Origin: Pseudomonas vlassakiae
Lineage (GTDB): Bacteria > Pseudomonadota > Gammaproteobacteria > Pseudomonadales > Pseudomonadaceae
Direction: 5' to 3'
DNA: 64,000 bases
NCBI RefSeq assembly: GCF_014269035.2
Contig: NZ_JABWRP020000003.1
Location: 1-64,000, forward strand
In this document: in pieces, positions 25,075 through 32,446 of the stretch
Layout of the letters: every line of letters starts with the position of its first letter
How positions within the stretch are numbered: position 1 is the first letter of the stretch
Made by a program: the position numbers and the translations under genes
Notes under the pieces: generated by a model
What the model was told of the DNA's origin: nothing
Databases searched by the model: none
Seen by the model: the letters and a program-made list of their open reading frames with translations, nothing else

Positions 25075-26403
25075 TCAGCGCTTGGCGGGTTCGCCAATCA
25101 CAGCGGCCTGCTGTTTGTCCGCCATCAGCGAAGCGTAGTACTGCTCGCCCTTGGCGGCGTCGTACATGCCTTCCCAGCGCGCAATGACCAGCGCTGCCAG
25201 GGCGTTGCCGATCACGTTCAGGGCGGTACGTGCCATGTCCATGATGCGGTCGACGCCGGCGATGAAGGCCAGGCCTTCCAACGGGATACCAACGCTGCCG
25301 AGCGTTGCCAGCAGTACCACGAAGGAAACGCCCGGCACGCCGGCGATGCCTTTGGAGGTGACCATCAGCGTCAGCACCAGCAGCAGCTGCTGGCTCCAGG
25401 ACAGGTCGATGCCGTACAACTGGGCAATGAAGATGGCCGCGATGCTCTGGTAGAGGGTCGAACCGTCGAGGTTGAACGAGTAGCCGGTCGGTACCACGAA
25501 CGAGCAGATCGACTTCGGCGCGCCGTACTTCTCCATCTTTTCGATCACGCGCGGCAGCACGGTCTCGGAGCTGGAGGTGGAATAGGCGAGGATCAGTTCA
25601 TCTTTCATGATGCGCATGATCTTGATCACCGAGAAGCCGAACAGGCGCGCTACCAGGCCCAGCACCATGAAGGCGAAGAAGGCGATGGCGAAGTACACCA
25701 GCAGTACCAGCTTGGCCAACGGCAGCAGCGAGCTGAACCCAAAGTTGGCGACAGTCACGGCGATCAGGGCGAACACACCGATCGGGGCGTAGTTCATGAT
25801 CATGTGAGTGACCTTGAACATGGTCTCCGACACAGCCTGGAAGGTGCGCACCAGCGGCTCACGCAGGTCGGCCTGCAGGCTCGACAGGCCGAGGCCGAAC
25901 ATCACCGAGAAGAAGATGATAGGCAGCATTTCGCCACGCATCAGCGCTGCGAAGATGTTCGACGGAATCAGGTTGAGCAGGGTCTCGATGAACGCGTGCT
26001 CATGCTGCACTTCGGCTGCAGTGGCCTGGTACTTGGAGATGTCGACGGTACCCAGGGTGCTCATGTCGATGCCGGCGCCCGGGTGGAACAGGTTGGCCAA
26101 TACCAGGCCGACAACGATGGCGATGGTGGTCACCACCTCGAAGTAGAGGATGGTCTTCAGGCCGATGCTGCCCAGTTTCTTCGCATCGCCAACCCCGGCG
26201 ATACCCACGATCAGCGACGAAATCACGATCGGGACGACGATCATCTTGATCAGGCGAATGAAGATGTCACCGGCGGGCTGGAGGACGTTGCTGATCCACC
26301 AGGCCTTTTCTGCGCTGAAGTGGTTCAGCAGCGCGCCGACTGCAACACCCAGGAGCAGACCGATGACGATCTGCCAGGCGAGGCTCAGTTTTGCCTTCTT
26401 CAT
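25075..26403 (-). CDS. gltP: Glutamate/aspartate:cation symporter (DAACS family)
   Basis: This is a 442-residue dicarboxylate/amino-acid symporter, the usual GltP length. It has the serine-rich hairpin loop STSSSETVLPRVIEKM (HP1), NLDGSTLYQSIAAIFIAQ (helix 7) and the HP2 loop MVTSKGIAGVPGVSFVVL. It imports acidic amino acids with protons or sodium. I place the start at 26403 (MKKAKLS) with AAAGGG upstream. Two AauR-like boxes and a sigma-54-like promoter lie upstream, which fits induction by glutamate/aspartate. Confidence 0.9.
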   Translation of the reverse strand: MKKAKLSLAWQIVIGLLLGVAVGALLNHFSAEKAWWISNVLQPAGDIFIRLIKMIVVPIVISSLIVGIAGVGDAKKLGSIGLKTILYFEVVTTIAIVVGLVLANLFHPGAGIDMSTLGTVDISKYQATAAEVQHEHAFIETLLNLIPSNIFAALMRGEMLPIIFFSVMFGLGLSSLQADLREPLVRTFQAVSETMFKVTHMIMNYAPIGVFALIAVTVANFGFSSLLPLAKLVLLVYFAIAFFAFMVLGLVARLFGFSVIKIMRIMKDELILAYSTSSSETVLPRVIEKMEKYGAPKSICSFVVPTGYSFNLDGSTLYQSIAAIFIAQLYGIDLSWSQQLLLVLTLMVTSKGIAGVPGVSFVVLLATLGSVGIPLEGLAFIAGVDRIMDMARTALNVIGNALAALVIARWEGMYDAAKGEQYYASLMADKQQAAVIGEPAKR

Positions 26404-26601
26404 GTCTTTACCCTTTGTTCTAGTGGTCACGGGTACCGACCGGAAAAGCGCGTAACAGAGCCGTTGGCAACGTCACGGGCAGCTTTGGGCTTCCGTCCGG
26501 GGACCTCGTGCAAGGACACCGCGAGCGAGCGACAGGGCGCTCGGGCCAGCGAAAAGGCGGCAACTATTGCGATGGGACAGGCTGAAATCTAATGCCGGAA
26601 A

Positions 26602-26617
26602 CGCATACCCCATGCCG
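26602..26617 (-). promoter_or_regulatory. candidate sigma-54 promoter of gltP
   Basis: On the minus strand CGGCATGGGGTATGCG has the invariant GG-N10-GC spacing and reads GGCATG at -24 and ATGC at -12. It lies 58 and 135 bases downstream of the two AauR-like boxes. A start near 26590 would leave a leader of about 187 bases, which is long, so this is tentative. Confidence 0.4.
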
Positions 26618-26674
26618 ATACGGCATAGCCCAACAAGTCAAAATGCGTCGCACGTAAGTCATTGATTTATAACG

Positions 26675-26688
26675 TTCGGGAATCCGAA
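26675..26688. promoter_or_regulatory. AauR-like box 1
   Basis: TTCGGGAATCCGAA is an exact match to TTCGG-N4-CCGAA, the motif I recall for AauR, the response regulator for acidic amino acid use in P. putida. It extends as a palindrome (GTTCGG/CCGAAC). It lies 272 bases before gltP, an acidic amino acid transporter, which supports the call. Confidence 0.65.
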
Positions 26689-26751
26689 CAAGACCGAACC
26701 GCCATATTTCGGCCGTTTTGGCGGTATAGGAGGGGAGATGAAAACGGCCTG

Positions 26752-26765
26752 TTCGACAATCCGAA
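26752..26765. promoter_or_regulatory. AauR-like box 2
   Basis: TTCGACAATCCGAA matches TTCGG-N4-CCGAA with one mismatch. It is spaced 77 bp from box 1, about seven helical turns, so the two could be bound on the same face. Confidence 0.5.
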
Positions 26766-27129
26766 TGGCCGAAATGCCACTTGCGCGGCACCCGTACCGA
26801 GCGAAAAAAAGTTGATGTACGGTCAACACAAAATGTGTCTTGAGCCAACAACCTGAAAGGCATCCGTACAACGGGGCATGGCGCCTCGGAAGCCAGGCCA
26901 GGTTACGATGTTGTCAGACACCCCCGACCTGAAGCTTCCGATTCTGCCTTTTCCTGACCCGGCCCAATACTGGAGGCACTCCCTGTACCCCTAGGCCACT
27001 CCGATCCTGCAACAATCAGAACAGCCCGGCCCCCTGGTCATGCGCGGCCCCTCCTCGGAGCGGCGCATCATAGAAGCAGGAAAGATAAAAAGGTTCCGCT
27101 TCTATTGCGTGACAGCGCGCGACCGCTGG

Positions 27130-27603
27130 TCAGTACCAGTTCGGGTCACGTTTGAGTTGCTCTTGCAACAAGGCCTTCATGCCGTCGTCCGGCTTGCCCA
27201 GCCAACGGTACTGCGCATGGCGGGTCGGCGACTTGTCACGAGGCAAGCCTTCGGGCACCTCGACAAGCATCCCGTAGGCGTCGTCCTTGTCCCAGCTGAA
27301 CGCTACGATCAAGCGCTTGTAGGTGCAGTTCTGCGGCGACTCGCACAACGGCCCCACCAGGTACTTCTCACCGTCTTCGGTCACGGCAGACATCTGCTCC
27401 TGGCCGCTACCGCTCAGGTTGATCACCCAATCAGGCAAGCGTTCCTCGCCCTTGATCGTGTCTTGCCAGGTTTCCCGGTATTCAGGGTCCGAGCCGAGCA
27501 ATTGCTCGACCCGGATCTGGCCATCATTGGCCGCCAGCACGGCTGTACTACCGCCTGTCATCAGGGCGGCGACAGCAAGGGCTGCGCATAGCTTCCTGCT
27601 CAT
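27130..27603 (-). CDS. Ivy-family lysozyme inhibitor (periplasmic)
   Basis: This 157-residue protein has a signal peptide (about residues 1-25, ending AVLAA) and the Ivy fold. The inhibitory loop, bounded by cysteines in E. coli as CKPHDC, reads CESPQNC (C87, C93) and is followed by YKRLIVAFSWDKDDAYGMLVEVPEGL. It would block C-type lysozymes in the periplasm. The start has GAGG 6 bases before, and it lies 2 bases after the DUF1328 gene, so it is the last gene of a three-gene unit driven by a sigma-54 promoter at 28152. The loop differs from E. coli Ivy, so target range may differ. Confidence 0.8.
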   Translation of the reverse strand: MSRKLCAALAVAALMTGGSTAVLAANDGQIRVEQLLGSDPEYRETWQDTIKGEERLPDWVINLSGSGQEQMSAVTEDGEKYLVGPLCESPQNCTYKRLIVAFSWDKDDAYGMLVEVPEGLPRDKSPTRHAQYRWLGKPDDGMKALLQEQLKRDPNWY

Positions 27604-27605
27604 CT

Positions 27606-27809
<204 letters not shown>

Positions 27810-28103
27810 TCAGAACACCCAGCGTTGCTGGGGCACGATGTTGTCGACGGTGGCCGGTGAGGTGTTGGCGGCAGGCCGCTGCCCGACAGGTTCGGCGGCT
27901 TTTACCAAGGTGTTGGCGCGACTTGCCTGAATCTGGGACAGCAGCGCGGTTTGCGCTGCCACCTGGTCGGCCAGGCGCGCGGTCTGCCAGCTGTAATAGA
28001 AGAGGCCGGCGGCCAAGGTCAGCAGCACTGCCATCCCAAGGAACAGGAACTGGCGCACGGGGAGTGCGGCATTCAGCGAGCGTTTGACGGATGGGCGGTT
28101 CAT
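27810..28103 (-). CDS. Small single-pass membrane protein, unknown
   Basis: This 97-residue protein starts MNRPSVKRSLNAALPVRQF (basic, cytoplasmic), then has one helix (about residues 22-42, FLFLGMAVLLTLAAGLFYYSW). A periplasmic helical part (RLADQVAAQTALLSQIQASRANTLVKAAE) and a proline-rich tail complete it. GGAG lies 8 bases before the start at 28103. It is the first gene of the unit with DUF1328 and the lysozyme inhibitor, 39 bases after the predicted sigma-54 start site. No family recognised. Confidence 0.75.
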   Translation of the reverse strand: MNRPSVKRSLNAALPVRQFLFLGMAVLLTLAAGLFYYSWQTARLADQVAAQTALLSQIQASRANTLVKAAEPVGQRPAANTSPATVDNIVPQQRWVF

Positions 28104-28151
28104 GCCAGCTTCTCCTACTGTAATTTTTCTGTTCAAACCTGAACAAGTAAT

Positions 28152-28167
28152 TGCAGCCTGCATGCCA
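28152..28167 (-). promoter_or_regulatory. sigma-54 promoter of the lysozyme-inhibitor unit
   Basis: On the minus strand TGGCATGCAGGCTGCA carries GG-N10-GC and matches TGGCACG-N4-TTGCA at 14 of 16 positions if N is allowed. The start site would be near 28142. A palindrome TGTTCA-AACC-TGAACA (28130-28145) overlaps that start. An inverted repeat lies 96 bases upstream. Confidence 0.7.
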
Positions 28168-28262
28168 GTCCGCCCAACCAAATAAAATCCTTTAAAATCA
28201 ATAAGTTAAATGTAACGACAAACCTCGCTCAGGACGTATCCTGCACGATACCCCTGCTGACG

Positions 28263-28279
28263 TCGTGCGAATTGCACGA
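28263..28279. promoter_or_regulatory. candidate bEBP (AlgB) site, unit 1
   Basis: TCGTGC-GAATT-GCACGA is a perfect 6-5-6 inverted repeat. It lies 96 bases upstream of the -24 element at 28167, the usual distance of a sigma-54 activator site, and directly after the BON-gene stop. A near copy lies at the same distance from the other sigma-54 promoter (29252-29268). Confidence 0.6.
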
Positions 28280-28280
28280 T

Positions 28281-29102
28281 TCAACCCTCGACCTTGGTCG
28301 CCACCTTGAGCAGATCGGCGTCGACACCCCGCACACCGATGATCTGCCGGGCAATCTCCACGGCAATGGTCTTCTGCTCACTGCTGACCACCTCACCGGT
28401 CAGCCGCACCATGCCTTGCTCGCTGGCCACTTTGATATTCAAACCGTCCAGATTGCGGCTGAATCGCAAGCTGGTCTGAATCTTGTCGACCACCCAACTG
28501 TCGCTTGGCTGCGGCCCGCTCTGAGCCCCTGCCGGGTTCTCCCTTGCCTTGGCCATGGCCGCGCTATCAAGGCTTACCAGGTTGTTGACCAGGTGCACAC
28601 CGTCAGTGGTGCGCGCCACCACGCCCGCCAGCTCCTTGGCCTCGGCACTGTCGACCTTGCCACGCAGGGTCACCACGCCATCGCTGCTTTGCACTTCGAT
28701 AGGCGCTTTTTCCGTGATCCGGCTCCACAGCAAGCGCGCCCGGATCACCGCCGCCAAGGTCACATCTTCAAGCCGCTGGGCGTAGGCACGCAGCTCCAGC
28801 GGGCGCTCGACCAGTTCGGCGTTGACTCGCAACTGGTTGTCGACCTGCTCGATGCCCCGTGTGGCCAGGGCCACATGTTCGGCCAACTCGCGCTCGACGC
28901 TGTTCTCGACTTCGCCAGACAGGCGGGCCAGCGGGCCATCGACCTCGACCTTGATGCGGAACGGGTTGAGCACCCTGTTGAGGGCCAACGCGGTTTGCAG
29001 CGAACCCTCCAGGCGAGCGTCCTGGACAGGATCGGCCGACGCAGGTGCGCAAACGGACAGCATTGCGGCCGCCAACACGGCCATTCGGATGGTAGGGGAC
29101 AC
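28281..29102 (-). CDS. Periplasmic protein with three BON domains
   Basis: This 273-residue protein starts at GTG (29102) behind AAGGAGG, with a signal peptide ending APASA. Three BON (phospholipid-binding/OsmY-like) domains follow, at about residues 30-98, 105-170 and 198-270. Each has the LxGxV strand (RLSGEVENSVER, TLRGKVDSAEAK, RLTGEVVSSEQK). OsmY-like proteins are periplasmic and tied to envelope or osmotic stress. It is divergent from algB and has its own sigma-54 promoter, so AlgB is its likely activator. Upstream in-frame codons would extend past the promoter and are rejected. Confidence 0.85.
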   Translation of the reverse strand: MSPTIRMAVLAAAMLSVCAPASADPVQDARLEGSLQTALALNRVLNPFRIKVEVDGPLARLSGEVENSVERELAEHVALATRGIEQVDNQLRVNAELVERPLELRAYAQRLEDVTLAAVIRARLLWSRITEKAPIEVQSSDGVVTLRGKVDSAEAKELAGVVARTTDGVHLVNNLVSLDSAAMAKARENPAGAQSGPQPSDSWVVDKIQTSLRFSRNLDGLNIKVASEQGMVRLTGEVVSSEQKTIAVEIARQIIGVRGVDADLLKVATKVEG

Positions 29103-29142
29103 GGTTGGACCTCCTTTTAGTTGGCAAAAGCAGAAAATCATC

Positions 29143-29157
29143 GCAACCAATGTGCCA
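29143..29157 (-). promoter_or_regulatory. sigma-54 promoter of the BON gene
   Basis: On the minus strand TGGCACATTGGTTGC has TGGCAC at -24 and TTGC at -12 with the exact GG-N10-GC spacing, close to consensus. The start site would be near 29131, about 29 bases before the GTG. It sits in the divergent region with algB. Confidence 0.75.
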
Positions 29158-29251
29158 GCGCGCTGCTCTAAGAAAATCATCGGGATACCTGGCATCACGG
29201 TATGAATTGGCCATTGGCTAGCATGCAAAGGACAGATTCCTTCACAATTGA

Positions 29252-29268
29252 CCGTGCAACTTGCCCGA
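29252..29268. promoter_or_regulatory. candidate bEBP (AlgB) site, unit 2
   Basis: CCGTGC-AACTT-GCCCGA matches the 6-5-6 repeat at 28263 in 10 of 12 arm positions. It lies 95 bases from the -24 element at 29157, against 96 bases for the other pair. It is 45 bases before algB, so it could also serve autoregulation. Confidence 0.6.
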
Positions 29269-29312
29269 TTTTTCCCACACTAATTGAAGATCTTTCCGAA
29301 GGAGCGCAGTAA

Positions 29313-30659
29313 ATGGAATCAGCCCAGGACAACCAAGGCCGCATTCTGCTGGTGGATGACGAGTCCGCGATCCTGCGCACCTTCCGCTACTGCCTGGAAG
29401 ACGAAGGCTACAGCGTGGCCACGGCCAACAGCGCCGCACAGGCTGATGCGTTGCTGCAGCGCCAGGTGTTCGACCTGTGCTTCCTCGACCTGCGCCTGGG
29501 CGAGGACAACGGCCTCGATGTGCTGGCACAGATGCGTATCCAGGCACCTTGGATGAGGGTGGTGATCGTCACCGCGCATTCAGCGATCGACACCGCAGTC
29601 GATGCCATCCAGGCCGGTGCCGCCGATTACCTGGTCAAGCCCTGCAGCCCTGATCAGTTGCGCCTGGCTACCGCCAAGCAGCTGGAGGTCCGTCAACTCT
29701 CGGCACGCCTGGAGGCCCTCGAAGGCGAAGTCCGCAAACCCAAGGACGGCCTCGACTCGCATAGCCCGGCAATGATGGCCGTGCTGGAAACCGCCCGCCA
29801 GGTGGCCACCACCGATGCCAACATCCTCATTCTCGGCGAGTCGGGCACCGGCAAGGGCGAACTGGCTCGCGCCATCCACGGCTGGAGCAAGCGAGCACGC
29901 AAGGCTTGCGTGACCATCAACTGCCCGTCGCTGAATGCCGAACTGATGGAAAGCGAACTGTTCGGCCATACCCGTGGTGCGTTTACCGGTGCCAGCGAGA
30001 GCACCCTGGGTCGCGTCAACCAGGCGGATGGCGGCACACTGTTCCTCGATGAAATCGGTGATTTTCCCCTGACCTTGCAGCCCAAGCTGTTGCGTTTCAT
30101 TCAGGACAAGGAATACGAGCGCGTGGGCGACCCGGTCACCCGCCGCGCCGACGTGCGCATCCTCGCGGCGACCAACCTTAACCTTGACGACATGGTGCGC
30201 GAGAACCGCTTCCGCGAAGACCTGCTGTATCGCCTCAATGTCATCACCCTGCACCTGCCGCCGCTGCGCGAACGCAGCGAGGATATCCTGACCCTGGCCG
30301 ACCGCTTCCTGGCCCGCTTCGTCAAGGAATACTCCCGTCCGGCCCGTGGTTTCAGCGACGAAGCGCGTAGCGCGCTGCTCAACTACCGCTGGCCGGGCAA
30401 CATCCGCGAACTGCGCAATGTGATCGAACGCGCCAGCATCATCTGTCCTCAGGAGCGCGTGGAAATCATTCACCTAGGGATGGGCGAACAACCGGCAGGC
30501 AATGCCCCCCGGGTCGGTGCGGCCATGAGCCTGGATGAGCTGGAACGCGCGCACATCGGTGCCGTGCTGGCCGCCAGCGACACCCTCGACCAGGCCGCCA
30601 AGACCCTTGGCATCGACGCCTCCACGCTCTACCGCAAGCGCAAGCAGTACAACCTGTGA
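29313..30659 (+). CDS. algB: NtrC-family response regulator AlgB
   Basis: This 448-residue regulator has a receiver domain (1-125; phospho-acceptor D59 in CFLDLRLG) and an AAA+ sigma-54 activation domain (about 148-380). The AAA+ domain carries Walker A GESGTGKG (175-182) and an intact GAFTGA loop (222-227). A Fis-type helix-turn-helix closes the protein (DQAAKTLGIDASTLYRKRKQYNL). It is the partner of KinB and links to alginate, virulence and light or density signals in pseudomonads. The intact GAFTGA means it can act with sigma-54, and two sigma-54 promoters lie just upstream. GAAGGAGC precedes the ATG. Confidence 0.93.
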   Translation: MESAQDNQGRILLVDDESAILRTFRYCLEDEGYSVATANSAAQADALLQRQVFDLCFLDLRLGEDNGLDVLAQMRIQAPWMRVVIVTAHSAIDTAVDAIQAGAADYLVKPCSPDQLRLATAKQLEVRQLSARLEALEGEVRKPKDGLDSHSPAMMAVLETARQVATTDANILILGESGTGKGELARAIHGWSKRARKACVTINCPSLNAELMESELFGHTRGAFTGASESTLGRVNQADGGTLFLDEIGDFPLTLQPKLLRFIQDKEYERVGDPVTRRADVRILAATNLNLDDMVRENRFREDLLYRLNVITLHLPPLRERSEDILTLADRFLARFVKEYSRPARGFSDEARSALLNYRWPGNIRELRNVIERASIICPQERVEIIHLGMGEQPAGNAPRVGAAMSLDELERAHIGAVLAASDTLDQAAKTLGIDASTLYRKRKQYNL

Positions 30660-32434
30660 AGCTGCCAATGAAGCTGCGCACGCGGCTCTTCCTCAGCATC
30701 TCGGCCTTGGTGACCGTGGCGTTGCTGGGCCTGTTGCTTGGGTTGGTGAGCGTGCTGCAGATGGCCACGGTGCAGCAGCAGTCGGTGCGCGAAACCACCC
30801 ATGTGCTGGAAGTGGGCCTGAAACTGCGGCAGAACCTCGGCGAGCAACTGATGCTGCTGCTGGACGAGGACACCACACCGGACAGCCTGCGCCCCCTGCA
30901 GGACGACTTCCAGGAGCTGCTCAACCATGGCTTGGCCGAAGGGGGTGAACGCACCGGTTTCAGCAAGGCCAGCAGCAACTACCAGGCCTTCCTCCAGGCT
31001 TACCGCGACAGCCCGGCACCGGCGCGCAGCATGGGCGTGGATCAACCCTTGGGCGCAGCATTCAACCAGGTGCGTACCGACCTGATCGATTCGCACAAGC
31101 AGGCCCTCGACTACATCACCCGCAGCGAAGAACACACCCGTGACCGCGCCTTGCTGGTCAGTGGGATACTTGGCCTGATGGGGCTGGTGGTGCTGGTGCT
31201 AGGCTTCGTCACCGCGCACAACATCGCGCGACGCTTCGGCCAGCCGATCGAGGCGCTGGCCAAGGCCGCCGACCAGCTCGGCCAAGGGGATTTCGAAATC
31301 ACCTTGCCGGTCACCCAGGCCGTCGAACTCAACCAGCTGACCCGCCGCTTCGGGCTGATGGCCGACGCCTTGCGCAAGCACCAGGCAACCAATGTCGATG
31401 AGCTGTTGGCGGGCCAGCAGCGCCTGCAGGCCGTGCTCGACAGCATCGATGATGGTTTGCTGATCATTGACCGCCAGGGGCATCTGGAGCACCTCAACCC
31501 CGTCGCTCAGCGACAGCTGGGCTGGAACAGCAGCCGGGTCGGCAGTGGCCTGGCCGACGCCCTGCAGCGCCCGGAACTGGAGCAACAGCTGCGCCAGGTC
31601 CTGCGCGGCGGCAGCCTGGATCGGCCACCGGAGGACCTGAGCATCGAGGTCGATGAAGAATCACGCCTGCTGACCTACAGCCTGACCCCGGTCAGCCATC
31701 CGCAAGGGCCGATCCTGGGTGCAGTGATGGTGTTGCACGATGTCACCGAGCAACGCGCCTTCGAACGTGTGCGCAGCGAATTCGTGCTGCGTGCCTCGCA
31801 TGAACTGCGCACCCCGGTCACGGGCATGCACATGGCATTCGGCCTGTTGCGTGAGCGCTTGAAGTTCCCGCCCGAGGCGCGCGAGAGCGATCTGCTGGAG
31901 ACCATTGGCGAAGAGATGCAGCGCCTGACCCAGTTGATCAACGACCTGCTCAACTTCTCGCGCTACCAGAGCGGCTTGCAGAAGCTCGAACTAGCCCCGT
32001 GCGCCATCGACGACCTGCTCGACAGGGCGCAGGCACGCTTCAGCGAACAGGCCGCCGCCAAGCAGATCGAGCTGATCAAAGCCCTGGAGCCACCGCTGCC
32101 ACGCATCCAGGCAGACGTGGCGCAACTCGACCGGGTGCTGGACAACCTCCTACACAATGCCATCCGCCATACCGCCAGTGGTGGGCGCATCCGCCTGCAT
32201 GCACGGCGGCACGCAGAGCGCATGATCATCAGCGTCGAGGACAATGGCGAGGGCATCGCCTATGGCCAGCAGGGGCGCATCTTCGAACCGTTCGTACAGG
32301 TTGGGCGCAAGAAAGGTGGAGCCGGGTTGGGACTGGCGCTATGCAAGGAGATCGTGCAACTGCACGGCGGGCGCATGGGTGTGTTTTCCCGGCCCGGCCA
32401 GGGCACTCAGTTCTATATGGCCTTGCCAGTCTGA
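30656..32434 (+). CDS. kinB: Sensor histidine kinase KinB
   Basis: This 592-residue kinase has two membrane helices (about 12-30 and 160-182) flanking a periplasmic sensor domain. Then come HAMP (about 183-235), PAS (about 250-360), HisKA (ASHELRTPVTG, H382) and HATPase (DNLLHNAIRHTASGG, EDNGEGI, GGAGLGLALCKEIV). It starts at a GTG overlapping the algB stop by four bases; an ATG five codons on is possible. It phosphorylates or dephosphorylates AlgB. The gene converges with the EAL gene at 32447. Confidence 0.92.
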   Translation: MKLPMKLRTRLFLSISALVTVALLGLLLGLVSVLQMATVQQQSVRETTHVLEVGLKLRQNLGEQLMLLLDEDTTPDSLRPLQDDFQELLNHGLAEGGERTGFSKASSNYQAFLQAYRDSPAPARSMGVDQPLGAAFNQVRTDLIDSHKQALDYITRSEEHTRDRALLVSGILGLMGLVVLVLGFVTAHNIARRFGQPIEALAKAADQLGQGDFEITLPVTQAVELNQLTRRFGLMADALRKHQATNVDELLAGQQRLQAVLDSIDDGLLIIDRQGHLEHLNPVAQRQLGWNSSRVGSGLADALQRPELEQQLRQVLRGGSLDRPPEDLSIEVDEESRLLTYSLTPVSHPQGPILGAVMVLHDVTEQRAFERVRSEFVLRASHELRTPVTGMHMAFGLLRERLKFPPEARESDLLETIGEEMQRLTQLINDLLNFSRYQSGLQKLELAPCAIDDLLDRAQARFSEQAAAKQIELIKALEPPLPRIQADVAQLDRVLDNLLHNAIRHTASGGRIRLHARRHAERMIISVEDNGEGIAYGQQGRIFEPFVQVGRKKGGAGLGLALCKEIVQLHGGRMGVFSRPGQGTQFYMALPV

Positions 32435-32446
32435 CCTGGCCCACGC

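Larger units (their letters stand above)
26404..27129. other. long non-coding region upstream of gltP
   Basis: These 726 bases lack a believable gene. The left part (26404-26770) is the gltP control region: a sigma-54-like promoter, a palindrome ATGCCG-ATA-CGGCAT (26612-26626) and two AauR-like boxes. The part from about 26830 to 27129 shows no gene, promoter or terminator that I can support; a small RNA there cannot be excluded. Confidence 0.5.

Noticed and set aside
26461..26480. Sigma-54 promoter closer to gltP (leftward CTGCCCGTGACGTTGCC)
   Set aside because: It has TTGC at -12 but lacks the invariant GG at -24, so the GG-N10-GC element at 26602-26617 is preferred.
23758..26592. 944-codon rightward open frame
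   Set aside because: It lies antisense to the SpmAB-like gene and gltP. Its product is rich in His, Gln, Arg and Asp with no domain, which is the usual mirror of membrane-protein genes in GC-rich DNA.
26830..27129. Hidden small RNA or gene in the long non-coding stretch
   Set aside because: I found no promoter-terminator pair and no frame with a ribosome site; nothing positive supports it.
28129..28147. LexA box at CTGTTCAAACCTGAACAAG
   Set aside because: The right-hand CAG of CTG-N10-CAG is missing and the centre is not AT-rich; it fits better as a separate palindrome.
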